DNA from: Tricholomella constricta
Taxonomy: Eukaryota > Basidiomycota > Agaricomycetes > Agaricales > Lyophyllaceae
Length of the DNA: 64,000 bases
Assembly: GCA_013368375.1 (NCBI GenBank)
Contig: JAACJP010000005.1
Span: 744,001-808,000, forward strand
Direction: 5' to 3'
The notes beneath the pieces were generated by a model, which worked only from the letters and a program-made list of their open reading frames with translations, ran no database searches and was not told the DNA's origin. The position numbers were made by a program, and so were the translations under genes. This document shows positions 1-10,998 of this stretch, piece by piece. Each line of letters begins with the position of its first letter. Position 1 is the first letter of the stretch.

Positions 1-132
1 CGCGTCGAAGAGGGCAACATAACGGTATCATATGTACCCAGCGCCGAGAACCTCGCCGACCTCCTCACCAAACCCCTCCCGCGCCCAGCTCACCACCAGA
101 TCTGTGTCGCGCTTAGATTGTGCGAGGAGTAA
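1..132 (+). CDS. Ty1/copia polyprotein, C-terminal end (RNase H tail), cut by window edge
   Basis: Frame 1 reads without a break from base 1 to TAA at 130-132. It encodes the extreme C-terminus of a copia-type reverse transcriptase/RNase H polyprotein, with the hallmark segment VPSAENLADLLTKPLPR followed by a short basic tail. In this family the A-D-x-x-T-K-x-L motif closes the RNase H domain, just before the polypurine tract and 3' LTR, and that is the arrangement here. Only 43 residues are visible, so it cannot be judged whether the element is intact. Gag, protease and integrase would lie to the left of the window. Confidence 0.85.
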   Translation, partial: RVEEGNITVSYVPSAENLADLLTKPLPRPAHHQICVALRLCEE

Positions 133-151
133 TCGGGGAGTTGCGCGAGTC

Positions 152-475
152 AGGGGGAGTGTTGTTGAACGACGCGACTCGCGCTAATTGACGCGCCGGA
201 GACCACGTGACGGCGCGCGCCCCGATCGAAGAATAGGAGGGAAAGGCGTGGAACGCACGGAGGCAAAAGTGGTACTGTACAGTACCACCGTAGGTAGTGT
301 CCCGCGCCCCAGATCATGCCTCAGTCGTTTCCCCGATAAACGAACTGAGGTATGTGACTTGTATTTACCAAATAACGGACTTTATACTTACGACTTATAT
401 TAGCACTACGTTACAACAGGTATATACTAATATAGTCGTTTCCCCGATAAACGAACTGAGCACTACGTTACAACA
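152..475 (+). mobile_element. Polypurine tract and 3' LTR of the copia element
   Basis: A purine tract (AGGGGGAG, about 152-159) lies 20 nt after the polyprotein stop. The LTR starts with TGTTGT at 160 and ends with ACAACA at 475, giving about 316 bp with short inverted ends. Inside it a 26-bp piece (324-349) recurs at 435-460, and the last 17 bp (459-475) also occur at 402-418. The 3' part of the LTR therefore carries a partial internal duplication. The bases after it, CAACC, would be the target duplication, but the left end is outside the window. Confidence 0.75.
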
Positions 476-1060
476 CAACCATGGATAGCAAAAGTGCCCG
501 TGGAAAGCACGAGACCAGTCACTAATGAGATCCAGAAATGCTTTGCCTTGAAGGGTAGAAAAAATTTGCTTGCCGTGCGGTGTCCAACTTGCTTTGACAA
601 GCGCGACTGACAATTGCTCCTTATCATTGCCAAGGAGACGTACATGGGCACTGTGATAGCGCAGGGGCCAAAGCACAGTAGCGTTAGGAGAGAAAGGAGG
701 AGCCACGGCGATGGTCCGAGAGTTACACCCAAGCGATCACGAGAAGCACCGTGACAGCACAAGTCGAGTAGCCCAGGATCCATCTACACCGAGGAACACT
801 TTTATCTCCTCGATCGATTGAATCCCTGACAGTCCGCCGTTCCAAGCCCATCCGTAGGTTGTCCTTGTAATCGCGCATGAGGCTTATAAGTTATACTTGA
901 AATAAGCACCGAGGTGACCGGAACTATCACTGGATAATTGTGAGCCCGCTCGGGTACTTGCGCACAAGCGACCAGTGGGCCAGTCTTCGTGAAAGTGGTT
1001 TGTGCTTGCTAGCATGGTACTTTTCGAAAATTTGACTCGGACATGGCACTCTTGGAAGGG
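476..1060. other. Intergenic, no gene seen
   Basis: Both strands hold only short unconvincing reading frames, and I recognise no protein or RNA. The stretch separates the copia LTR from the GST-like pseudogene. Confidence 0.5.
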
Positions 1061-1380
1061 TGAACTTGTGGGACTTGCCAAGTCAAAGATGTCGACACAA
1101 AGCCAAGAGCTAATCATCGTATACAGTATGACTTACCGACAGCAAACGGCGCCCAACGTCTGGCGAACCCGGTGACTTAGTGACATGGTCGCGAGATTAA
1201 CGCTTGCGTCGCAAACAGGCTGGCCTTAAATTTCAAAGGGTCTTCGCTACAAGACAGAACCGACATCGAGATACCCGGACTGCCCAAGCTCTTTGCAGGC
1301 CGCACATTCGCGCTGCACAAAGCATGTGACAAGTCCCGCTGTTTTCGAGAAATAACATTTATAACAGTATCATAGTGAAT
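1061..1380 (+). pseudogene. Truncated, internally deleted copy of the GST-like gene at 7069-7919
   Basis: The start region at 1089 (ATG TCG ACA CAA ...) matches the start of the intact GST-like gene at 7069, including the following sequence encoding PNVWRTR and the first intron donor and acceptor. After the intron it encodes LALNFKG, then jumps to the equivalent of FATGTFALHKA further along the parent gene. Roughly 70 codons of the GST N-terminal half are lost, the C-terminal domain is absent and a stop follows. The copy lies about 6 kb from its parent in the same orientation. It reads as a dead partial duplicate, although a short open frame survives. Confidence 0.8.
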
Positions 1381-1882
1381 TATTCCCGTGAATGTAGGCA
1401 TATGTATAGGCATGTAGGTGGAGTTCGAAATATGAGTAAATGCATAAGTACATAAGTTCATAGTAAGCAGCATAGTACGTTTAGACGATGGATACAGACA
1501 GACATTAGATGGTGATTGAGACAGCGAGGATGGCGAGTAGCAGTAACTTGAATGAGATGCGGATATTGGTAATGCGTAATGCGTGAATGGATGGTGATAA
1601 CAAGTACACAGCGATGCAATGGCGCGAGCGCCAGAGGAAGGACGCGGGAGGTTGCGTAGCGGAGAGTGAATGAGAATTGAAGGAGTGACGATGATGTGGG
1701 GATGCGAAGTAACGAAAGGAATGACAGTTGATCGAGATAATTTCGGCGGCGAGAGTCGGTTCGGGGGAATGGGGAGGGAGAGGGGGGGTTCAATGACCGG
1801 GAAGAATGCGGCGACACCATGAGCATCAGACTACGTCTGCTGTGATGCTGGAACAATAAAACGCATCAGGGATCCGGAGGGC
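1381..1882. other. Intergenic, no gene seen
   Basis: This is probably the 3' flank of the minus-strand gene that ends at 1883. No convincing coding sequence was seen on either strand. Confidence 0.5.
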
Positions 1883-3753
1883 CTAGGCGGCGTAAAAGGT
1901 CTGTGCAGCTCCGATTTGTCCTGCCGCAGGGAAGGGGAGACTGAAAAACGGGGCTTGATTCTGGTAGTAAACAACCTGAGGGGGTCCAGATGATAGCATC
2001 TGTGGCGCGCTATAAGCGAAAGCAGGGATGCTCGGGGCCGCCGGTGCCATTACGTTAGTCTGGGAACCAGTCGCATGGAAGGCAGCAGCCCGCTCTGTGG
2101 CTTCACGGCGGAGAGTCCTGGGCTTGCCTTTGGCGCTGCCGCTGCCCATCGCGTTACTAATCGTTGCCGCTCTCTTGAGGGGACGCGCGTCGCTAGCATT
2201 CAGCGACTGGGAGCGCTTGCGCTTGACGGTGGGCGTTGGGTCCGGAGCAGGCTGCGCCTGGGGAATGGGCATGGCGATGGGCAGGACGTTCTGTATTCCA
2301 ATCAGAGGAGGTGTTCCGGGCCCTTCTTCCGATAGGAAACCTTTGTCTCGCCCCGTTGGTCCAGAGACCTCGATGAAAGAATCTTTCGTAACGAGCGGGT
2401 AGGAGGCGGCATTGTCCTCCGGTGGAGTCAGTGGCTTTTCGCTGAAGCTCGCCGAACGTGATCGTGCTCTGAGGGATTTGTCGGGGCGATAATGGAAAAA
2501 CATCGGCGAAGGGATAGGGCTCGCAGTCGCGGAGCGTTGCCTCCACTGCTGGTCGCCCACCGCTTGCACGGCTGGCGAACGACGGCCATTGTCAGCAGTA
2601 CCCAGGGACAGGGACGATGAGGGGAGCAGACGCGTGACGTTCGCGGGGGATAACGTTGGAGACTGAGAAATGAATCGCTCGCCGGCCAACGCAAGAACGT
2701 TCGCTTTATCGTCGTGAGTAGTATAGCTCTGGAAGTGGCGACCGTTGTTTGATAGAGTGGACGACCCAACAGTACCCAGGGACAGGGAAGATGAGGGGAG
2801 CAGACGCGTGACGTTCGCGGGGGATAATGTTGGAGACTGAGAAATGATTCCCTCGTTGGCCAACGCAAGAACGTTCGCTTTATCGTCGAGAGTAGTATAG
2901 CTTTGGAAGTGGCGACCGTTGTTTGACGGAGTGGATGGCCCAACAATTGGCATGGATGGGAAAGGCTGGAGTGAGACAGGCATAATTAGTAAATGGCCGA
3001 GCGCTGGTGGGTGGCATGAGAATTTACCTGATGTTGCAATGCTTGTCGACCATACGTCTGCATGGGTTGCTCGTCGAATGTCCCTTCCGCATGAACGACC
3101 GGCGAATGACGACCAGCGTCAGTAATTCCCGGCGAACCAAGAAAGGGTGCCGTCATAGGCGATGAGGGAAGCGGATACGTAACATTCGCGAAGGGCGTCG
3201 TAGACCGAGAAAACGATCGCCTGCTGGCTGAGGCAGTCATGTTTACCTGGCTATCATTGTTGGTATGGATTAGAGAATGAGCTGGGGAGTAGCGGCCGTC
3301 GGTCAGTTGAGTGGGTGAGCCAACAGATGGGAGAGGCTGGAGCGGAGCAAGCTGCGTAGTCAGTACAGGGCTGAATGCGAGAGGAGTGGCACGAGAGCTT
3401 GCCTGATGTTGCCCTTGAGGATATCCCTGCAACGCAGGAGTACTCTGCCGTTCAGTGCACTCCTCGTTGGTCGGCGCGAGCTGGTGCCAGGCATTCGGGT
3501 TGTCGGGTTCATAGGGTCCAAGCACCGGTCCATGTACATCGATCCAATGTAAAATGGCCTGGGTGTCTTCATAAGTAGGGGCGTTCGCCAGATCTGCGGC
3601 CGAAGTGCCGCAATAAGTAGTGGTCTCGACTGGGGCTGGGGCTTTCGCTTCGTTTTTATGCGCCAACGTGGAAATGTTGTGCATGAACAAGTTGAACTCG
3701 ACCTGTGATATCGATGTTTCGTTGCGGGTCGTGGTGGAAAAAGAATGTGCCAT
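1883..3753 (-). CDS. Ser/Pro/Thr-rich protein of unknown function with a tandem 58-residue repeat
   Basis: Two exons, complement(join(1883..2965,3028..3753)), give 602 aa. The 62-nt intron has a CAG/GTAAAT donor, an ACTAAT branch site and a CTCCAG acceptor in phase 0. Residues 1-110 look like a small folded region (YEDTQAILHWIDVHGP and neighbouring sequence). The rest is Ser/Pro-rich and probably disordered. A 174-bp direct repeat (about 2595-2768 and 2769-2942 on the plus strand) encodes two near-identical 58-residue units containing NNGRHFQSYTT and SQSPTLSPANVTRLLP. A basic cluster, KRKRSQS...RPLKR, could be a nuclear localisation signal. I recognise no named family; a nuclear regulatory protein is only a guess from composition. 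Confidence 0.7.
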
Positions 3754-5081
3754 GGTAGATACAGGAAAAGAGCAGTAGGAGGGACGTTAATGAAATGAAG
3801 GGAGATATACAAATGCGATGAATCGTGACACCTGGTCAATGGTTTAAAGAGAGGAGCGAAGTAGGAGACGCGATATTTAGGCCACTGAACATGTGACTTA
3901 CGACATTTGAACAACCGCGATGGCCATGACCCATTGTCCGGGATGGCCACAACGTGCAATCCTCTGAGCTAATGCTGAGGTAAACACAGGACATTTTCCA
4001 AATAACCACTTGTTCAAAGCATTAGACCAGAACACTTCATGCATCAGAAAAAGCCTGTGGAATTATAGGTCACCCGACAAATCATTTGAGCCCAGAATCC
4101 TGCCACGCACCGAAGTCAAGGCTAGAAGGTTACCAACGAGATTGTGTGTCTTGTAGTATCGTAGAAGGCGCGTGCAAAACATTGATATGACTTTTTAACC
4201 CTAAGCTTACTTGTCGGGGCTAGACATGACATTACAGAGACTAGAGGTTGAGACTGATAGGCTGATATACAAGGCACGCGCAGACAGCGTGCTCCCAACG
4301 GCCCGAGACAAATTTACGCCTTCATCTCCGTATCGTCGGCTAGTCGAAACAGAATAGGTGACGGCCCAAAATTTGGCTTGTCTCGAAGTCTGCTCTGAGA
4401 GGCCATACCCGCAGCTCAGAGCGCGACGCGACGCGTCGCGTCGCTGTCACGTGGTAGCCTGTCGGTGTCACAACTCCTTGCAAGTTGCCAGCAAGACAAA
4501 GTCTGAAGCCAGTCCCCGATGAAGGCGCTGGCAGAAAACCTAGACAGCTGTTCTAATATTGGACCCAATGGACAAGCCAGCTGAGGTAAGGTCCTTGGGA
4601 GGCACGGTCGACGCTCATTGAGCAAGCCAAGGCTAGCGGCACGCTATACTGTCATGTAATCGCAGGTGGTCTTCTTTGCTTTCCGTCGCGATGACGTGAG
4701 TCTGAGCCATACGAGGAATAAACGCCCAGGCATATCCAGCTGGATGCAAGCCCCAAGGATACGACCAAGATACGACGCTACAAAAAATAAAATGGGCAAA
4801 TTCGTTCGTGGGAAGGCCCGCCTTTCTCCCTCATGAATCTTATCGCCATTTGATTTCTGATCAGGGATCCTTTATTGGGGGCTTCTTTAAATTGCGGCGT
4901 CTGTAACCTGTTCAGGGCTTCTGAACCCAATGCACTCAAGACGTACATAATTAACTGCGATGTGGCACGCGGTCTAACGTGATTAAGTATCCCCAGCCAC
5001 ATCTCTAATAACCTTTTTTTCTCTTCCCCTTCCCGGACTCGGAAATATCATCTACTTAGTACTGGAGCACAGACACTAACG
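3754..5081. other. 1.3-kb intergenic region between divergent genes
   Basis: This holds the promoters of the minus-strand Ser/Pro-rich gene and the plus-strand MYND gene. A perfect 22-bp palindrome lies at 4423-4444, centred on ACGCGT, followed a few bases later by TCACGTGG. No coding frame was convincing. Confidence 0.5.
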
Positions 5082-6725
5082 ATGGCGACATCGATGCACG
5101 CTGCTTCGCATGCGCTGACCATCGCTCTAGCCGTCGCGCAGTTCCGGCGCGGTGAACCGGTGGATAATACTGTGACCCCGATCTGCCTCGCCTGCAACAA
5201 CTTTCAAAAACCGGGAAAGGTGTGTGTCCTTCGTTCTGTAGCTGTATATACAACTCCGCAATGGATTGTTCATGACGATTTTTTTTGACTGTGTTGTGGT
5301 CAGAAACTCCTCCAATGCTCAGCATGCAAAGTTGCTTTGTATTGTGACCAAAAGGTGCGCTCTGCTCCGCATTTCCGCTATCAGTGTTCAAATCAATGTG
5401 CAATGATACCCGCAGTGTGCAGCCATGGACTGGAAAGGCACAAGAGCGCTAAGTGGCCAAAAACATGATAGCCACAAGGAGGTGTGCAAGGAAATCAAGG
5501 TACGCAATTTCTACACAAACTCTCGTTCGCATTCTCAACATTGACATTGGACACGGCCCTGCGTGCAGGCTGCGAACGTACGAACACCCGAGATGCGAGC
5601 CATCGCGAAGCAGTTCCCATGGGCGCGACAAGAGAGAGACGGAACCTTTGGTTTTACCATCTTCCAGGCTGCACAAGGGCTATTGGGCTCTGGGCGCGAA
5701 TTTGGGTGGTGGACGCGAATTCCGTGCTGCGCCGACGCCAGCCGTTATGTGTGGGGATTCCTCCTGCTGGAGGACGAGCATCTCAGAGAGGATAAGGGGT
5801 GGAAGCTCCCAGAGGAACACGTGCCCTGGCTCGACTTTGCCTTTGGGCTTGCAACACCTCCTAAAGCACCGCCTCCAGCTGAGCAGAGTTGGGAAATGTA
5901 CTATGCTTGGCGTGGTTTGCCTCTCCAGTCGCCAGCGGTGCTGCTGCTGCACTGGCCACTGTCGATATACAGACTCTTGCACCTTCTGGGGCTTACCTCA
6001 AAGCAGTCAACGGAGAGGCGCCACCTCACAGTGCACCTCCTTGGGATAGAAAGAGAGATCGACTTCCTGCCTATGTAAGTTCTATGTTCGTCTTCTATCT
6101 CGCTCTTTGCTCAGTGAATTCAAGTTTTGGCGAACTAGCGCTGCTGCTCCCCAATACAGATCTGGACCTAGTCATCTTCGGACCAGGCGTCGCAAACCTC
6201 TTAGAGAAGGCTACCGCCTACCCCTCCTGCCTCGCCTCTCGCCCCTTTGTCTACACGTACAGAGCCCCAAAAGCCTCGGGGGCAGGAACCATACGCATCG
6301 AGCTATCACGCGCGGGCGCGTTCTACGACGGCACAAACATTTCTGCCCTGCGTCGCGAAAAGCCTGATGCGCTGCTCGCGCTAAACGCGGGCCTGGCCAC
6401 CTACGCCGAGTGGCGCCCCGTAGTCCTAGCCTCCCGCGCCCTCGGGATCCCCTTCGCCGTCACGGACTACAGCGAAGCCAGCCTTCGCAGCGACATCCGG
6501 CTCCTGTTCCGCCAGCTTCCTGTGCTGTACAGAACAATGTGGCCTGCGATTGAGTTGAGTGCGGCTGAGCAGGAGAGGGTCAGGGAGATGGCGAAGGCGG
6601 AGTATCCGATTGAGATGAACCCTTTTATGTACCCTGGCCCCAGGCCCCAGGCGGTTCATGCGGGGCCGAATTCGTTTAATGGGTTTACGTTCGTTGTTAC
6701 GCCCGGTGGTAGGGTTGGATGTTGA
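5082..6725 (+). CDS. MYND zinc-finger protein with Mss51-like C-terminal domain
   Basis: Five exons, join(5082..5219,5304..5354,5416..5499,5569..6074,6125..6725), give 459 aa. The N-terminal half holds a complete MYND zinc finger spread over exons 1-3: CLAC, CSAC, YCDQKC and HDSHKEVC, i.e. the C-C/C-C/C-C/H-C ligand pattern. The second half (LLGIEREIDFLP, then FGELALLLPNTDLDLVIFGPG) matches the fungal 'mitochondrial splicing suppressor 51-like C-terminal' domain. Proteins with this pair of domains are numerous in basidiomycetes and mostly uncharacterised; a mitochondrial translation role like yeast Mss51 cannot be assumed. The last acceptor (ending at 6124) was chosen because it alone restores the conserved FGELA segment. 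Confidence 0.85.
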
Positions 6726-7068
6726 GTAGCTGTGTATCCGCCTGTCGGAGTGTATCCATGTAAGTTGTAACTAATGAATGGCTGGCCAAATTTACTGAGG
6801 CGTCGCGCCATGACTGGTCGAACACAGGCTTTGTACTAAGTCTTCATAAAATCCTCTCATTCCCTGATTTTTCGAACAAGTCACCACTTAAAGTAGTCCT
6901 GCGACATAACACAGTACCTCTTTTTTTATTTATCTTGCCATGGGGGGCGCGATCATCACGTATACGTATGGAGATAGTTTTTGAAATGAGAGAACGGCTG
7001 ACGTCATTTGACATAGCCGCGCACTTGGCTTAACGCTTGTGAACTTTTGGTGTGGGACTTGGTCAAAG

Positions 7069-7919
7069 ATGTCGACACAAAACCAAGAGCTCCTCGTCCT
7101 CTACGACATTCCCACAAAACAGGGCGCCAAAACATGGTCGCCCAACGTCTGGCGAACCCGGTGACTCCCCAACCCTCTCTTAGTACATCCCATGCTCGCC
7201 AGACTGACTCCTTGCGTGTCGGGCACAGGCTGGCCCTAAACTACAAAGGCCTCCGGTACAGAACCGAATGGGTCGAATACCCCGACATCGAAAAGGTCGG
7301 GAAGGAACTCGGGGCGAAGCCCACAGGGCTCAAACCCGACGGGAGCGGGGACGGGTACTGGACCTGCCCCATGCTGCTCGATCCCAACCGGCTCGACTCC
7401 GAGGGAAAGCCCACCGTCCTCTCCGACTCCTACCACATCGCGCGATACCTCGATACTGTCTACCCCGAGCCCCAGCTCTTCCCTACAGGCACATTCGCTT
7501 TGCATAAAGCCTGGGCCCGCTTCGTCTCCCAATACATCCACAATCCGTTGGTGGACCTGATGCTCCCGGTGTGTCCCAACATCCTGGCGCCGAGGAGCAA
7601 GGAGTATTTCGTCACGACGCGGGAGGCGTGGTTCATGCCCCTGATCGACCTGTGTCCTGATCGGAAGAAGGCATGGAAGATGGTGCAGGAAGGGCTGGAC
7701 CATGTCGCTGAGGCGCTTGATGAGAATGGGGTTGAGGAGGCGCAGAATTTGAGGGTCATTCCTGGCCGCACGTCGTACGCCGATTTTATGCTGCTGGCAC
7801 CGTTCTTGTGGGCTGTGGCGCTCTCGCCGGAGGAAGAATCAGAGGCGCTGAAGGCCCGGAATGATGGGCGGTGGGGAAAGTTGTTGGAGTTGCATGAAGA
7901 CCTACTCGTTATTGAGTAG
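7069..7919 (+). CDS. Fungal glutathione S-transferase-like protein
   Basis: Two exons, join(7069..7160,7229..7919), give 260 aa. The start ATG at 7069 is preferred over an upstream in-frame codon because it puts LLVLYDIPTKQGAKTWSPNVW in place as the first beta-strand of a thioredoxin-like GST N-terminal domain. This continues across the 68-nt intron into RLALNYKGLRYRTEWVEYPDIE. A loop with LSDSYHIARYLDTVYPEPQLFP matches the SNAIxxYL-type glutathione-binding segment. Residues from about 110 on are helical, as in a GST C-terminal domain. Such proteins are abundant in white- and brown-rot fungi and are usually linked to detoxification of wood extractives. The substrate is unknown. A defective partial copy lies at 1061-1380. 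Confidence 0.85.
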
Positions 7920-8274
7920 GCGGAGCTACGGTGTGTCGATGGCTTATTTTTCCTAGTAACGTGTCAATCGACACAAGAGGAGACGGTCGACAGAGATCAC
8001 AAACGACGTCCTGCAGACCTCGAATGTCCTATAACGAGCAAAAAGGTAGCTACGTTCTATTTGTAGAGTACAAATCTATCTGCGGTCCGTTATTATACTT
8101 ACAACATTGTCAATGGGTTGCCAAAAAAAAACCCATAAAAAAAGCCTCTGCTACGCTCTGTAGGCCCATCAAACCGGACCGTGCAGTCGAAAACTCGACA
8201 ATGGAAATTTACAAGGAGGCATAACTCACGATAGCCAACCACGAAGACTCTCGAGCTCCAAACCACATCACACA
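7920..8274. other. Intergenic between convergent genes
   Basis: This is the 3' flank of the GST-like gene (+) and of the transporter gene (-). It holds A-rich runs near 8130 and no coding signal that I can see. Confidence 0.5.
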
Positions 8275-10077
8275 TCAATCCGCGACCTTTTCCCGCCTCT
8301 CCTTCAGCTCAACCGCAGCGTAAACAGCACCGCCCACGAGCGTCAACACGATCCCAACCGCATTCATCGGCGTAATCGTAAGGCTAAAGAGCACGACCGC
8401 ACAAAGAACCGTCAGGACCTGCTTGACATTCGCTACAACAACAACATCCAAATCCGTCAGTTCGTCGTCCATCACCCACAACAACAAGAACAGCACAGCA
8501 CTCACCCGCAACCGTCATGCTCAGCGCGCCGACCTTCCTATTGGCGCTGAAGCTGACGACGTTGAGCGCAAACGCCATCACACCATTGATCACCAGCAGC
8601 GCAAGCTGGGTGTTTGACAGCCCGGACGGCGGCTGCTGCTGCCCGAGCCCGCGCGCGAAACCGCTGATGGGCGAGTACCGCGCCCCTGCTGCCGCCGTCG
8701 CGTACGCCTGCACCCGGTCCAGCTCGCCGGAAAAGTGCGCGAGGAGGGTGGTCTGGACGAATGCGAGCGGGGAGAGGAGGTGAAGGAGGTGCAGGGGCGT
8801 GAGGGGCGGCAGCAGCCTTGTCGTGCGTGAGACAGATGGCGAGGCAGCTGCAGGGTCGCGTTTCTGCATATGTGGTGGTGGGGGAGGGGAGGGCGTTTGA
8901 AGGAAATTGGTGAAGATTGTTTTGAGCGATGCGAGGACTGTGCCGAGGAGGGTCAGGAAGAAGCCCCAGGGGGTAAAATAGTAGTCGCCATAGGTCCTGC
9001 ACATGTTCGTTCAAGTTAGCTAGCTTTCTTTTAGGAAATGGATCGGACGGCATTGACGCACGCGAATCCGACGCCGGCTACGACGGGGAGGAGTGCCAGC
9101 AGCTTCGTGCGGCTGCTTCGAGTGCCAAGAATTAATGCAGAGAACAAGATGGTAAAGAGTGGTGTGGAGGCCCGGACGACTTGGTGGAACTGTAGGCAGG
9201 GATTAGATACCAATATAAGGATGATGATGGGCGAAGCAGGACTGACCGGGACCGTTACGAGACCCAAGGAGACATTACTGACTATGATATTAACTGTATA
9301 AAGGCCGCTGAACGCAAGTAAAATGAGTGTTTCGTGCGCGTTTAGCCGTGGGACAGGGCTCGATCCAGTGCGGACGAGAATAAAGGTACCGATAGAGCCA
9401 CAGAGGGCGTGCAGTGCAGAGAGCGTATATGGGAAAGGAAAGTTGATAAGCAGCGATTTATTATACAGAGTGAGGCTGAGGTTGAGCGTGAAATAGAGGG
9501 CAAGGTAGGTTGTGGGGTGCGCAAGGAAGCGTGATCGTCGGGCCCTGGCCAGTTGCCGGTAAAACCAATGCCGCCGCCTGAAAGCCCTGCGTCGTGTAGG
9601 GCTCGTCGGGGGAGGCAGCTCGAGCGGTAATTTGTGAGGCTTATGTGTCGGCGAAAGTTGTTGATGCTGCGGGTACGGCTGATCGTGATGGAAAACGCGA
9701 ACTTGGCGATGTGATCGGAGTGGGCGATTCCGGATGGCGCCTGTCCTGGGAGACTGTTGAACCTCATCCACGCTCAGAGCCTTCCTCTTCCTCTTTTCTT
9801 CAACAGATGTGGCCCCACTGCTGCTGCTGCTGCTGCCGCTGTCGTCTCCAAGGCCGATTGGTGACAAGTCGCGTACAGGGGTCGTCGACAGCATACTTGG
9901 TCTGCGAGATGGTGTCAATGATGCGTTCGGAGCAAAGTCATGCTCGTGGCTGGCTGCTTGATCGAACCACGGATATTTTGGCGAAGTTGAGGGAACCGAT
10001 ATAGAGAGCGAATTCGATGAAGGTGGAAGGATCCTCGGGGCTGCAGGAGGATTGGGGATGGACATGAGCACCGTCAC
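8275..10077 (-). CDS. Triose-phosphate/nucleotide-sugar transporter family (DMT superfamily) membrane protein
   Basis: Four exons, complement(join(8275..8432,8506..8996,9062..9189,9247..10077)), give 535 aa. After a Ser/Arg-rich cytosolic N-terminus (about 190 residues) come the family's membrane segments: YLALYFTLNLSLTLYNKSLL, LSALHALCGSIGTFIL, LVTVPFHQVVRASTPLFTIL, a GVGFATYGDYYFTPWGFFL segment, and a final SMTVAANVKQVLTVLCAVV with a hydrophobic tail. The K(S/A)-bearing first helix and the F-x-x-V-V-R-A-S-x-P segment are typical of TPT-type solute carriers in Golgi and ER membranes. The insert with PSPPPPPHMQKRD between helices is unusual. The substrate (GDP-mannose, triose phosphate or other) cannot be told. 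Confidence 0.85.
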
Positions 10078-10935
10078 AAAGGCGAGTTGGGCGCCGACGA
10101 GCTGCTGGTGTCTTGGAGGTCTACAGGTACGAGGGAGATTGATTCAGAATTTATTGTTCAGCGTTTTACGGCTTGGAACGTTCAACGTTCTCATCATTCA
10201 ACGCGGTCAACATTCATCGAAGAGTGGGGCCCTGTTTGTCCCTGTGGACGCGTCGCGAACGACAGCCGCCCTTCTAATCTAGAGCCTGTCTTGTCTGCAT
10301 CGTATTCAACGTGAGGTTCACTAGGCCACCAGTTCGAAATCTCAACGGGTGTGCTATCGGGAAAAAGACGCGTGGATCACCTCACCTTGGATTCTCACTA
10401 TGGCCAACTGTTCCTCGCATCAACCCTTTCCTCGTTCGGCCGCAAGGATTTCGGGTCAGTTCGTCTCTGGAATTAACGCCCGAGTACCCCGATTAAAAAG
10501 GCCTGTCACTAAAGTGGTAGTTCGGAATGACAAAGCGGCTTAACCGTCAAGAACGAGAGCTACCGCCGTTTCACGTCTGTGCCCGGCGCCATGCCTGAGA
10601 ATCTCCAGACTGGGGCCATCAAGAATGCCTAAGAGCACAGTCCTGGCGGTCAGTGATAAAGTCGGCCAAAAAAAAAGGACAGAATCCTAGACGCAGAAGG
10701 GTGTTTCAAGTAGCTTCCAGTAATTACAGCAGCGACCTGATAAGCTACTGGACGACTCCTCATTCTGGGCCCTATCCTGTAAAACCGCTAGGCGTACCCG
10801 AGTTCGACCAGAGGCGGTCTCCCCAGGTGGCTCCTTTGTATCGATCCCGGAGACTGTCATTGCTTTCAACTGATGGTTGTAAATGACGATGAGGGCTTGT
10901 GTGTCAATGTGTGAGGCATCTGCTCGAGAGCCCGG
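10078..10935. other. Intergenic, no gene seen
   Basis: This lies upstream of the transporter and downstream of the PD-(D/E)XK-like gene. Reading frames are short and unlike anything I recognise. The duplicated block begins at its right end, about 10936. Confidence 0.5.
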
Positions 10936-10998
10936 TGGTTTCTTTAGAATTCTCAGTACTCGCTAGTGTGTATGCTACCTGGGATACAAGGAGGATTG

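Noticed and set aside
6107..6660. Other-frame reading of the last MYND exon as a separate gene
   Set aside because: Shadow; the chosen frame continues the Mss51-like C-terminal domain across a valid intron.
8384..9053. Alternative minus-strand frames across the transporter gene
   Set aside because: They include intron sequence or run in a frame without membrane segments; the spliced frame restores family motifs.
10653..10886. 77-codon plus-strand frame
   Set aside because: No homology recognised, no splice or promoter context; random-looking composition.
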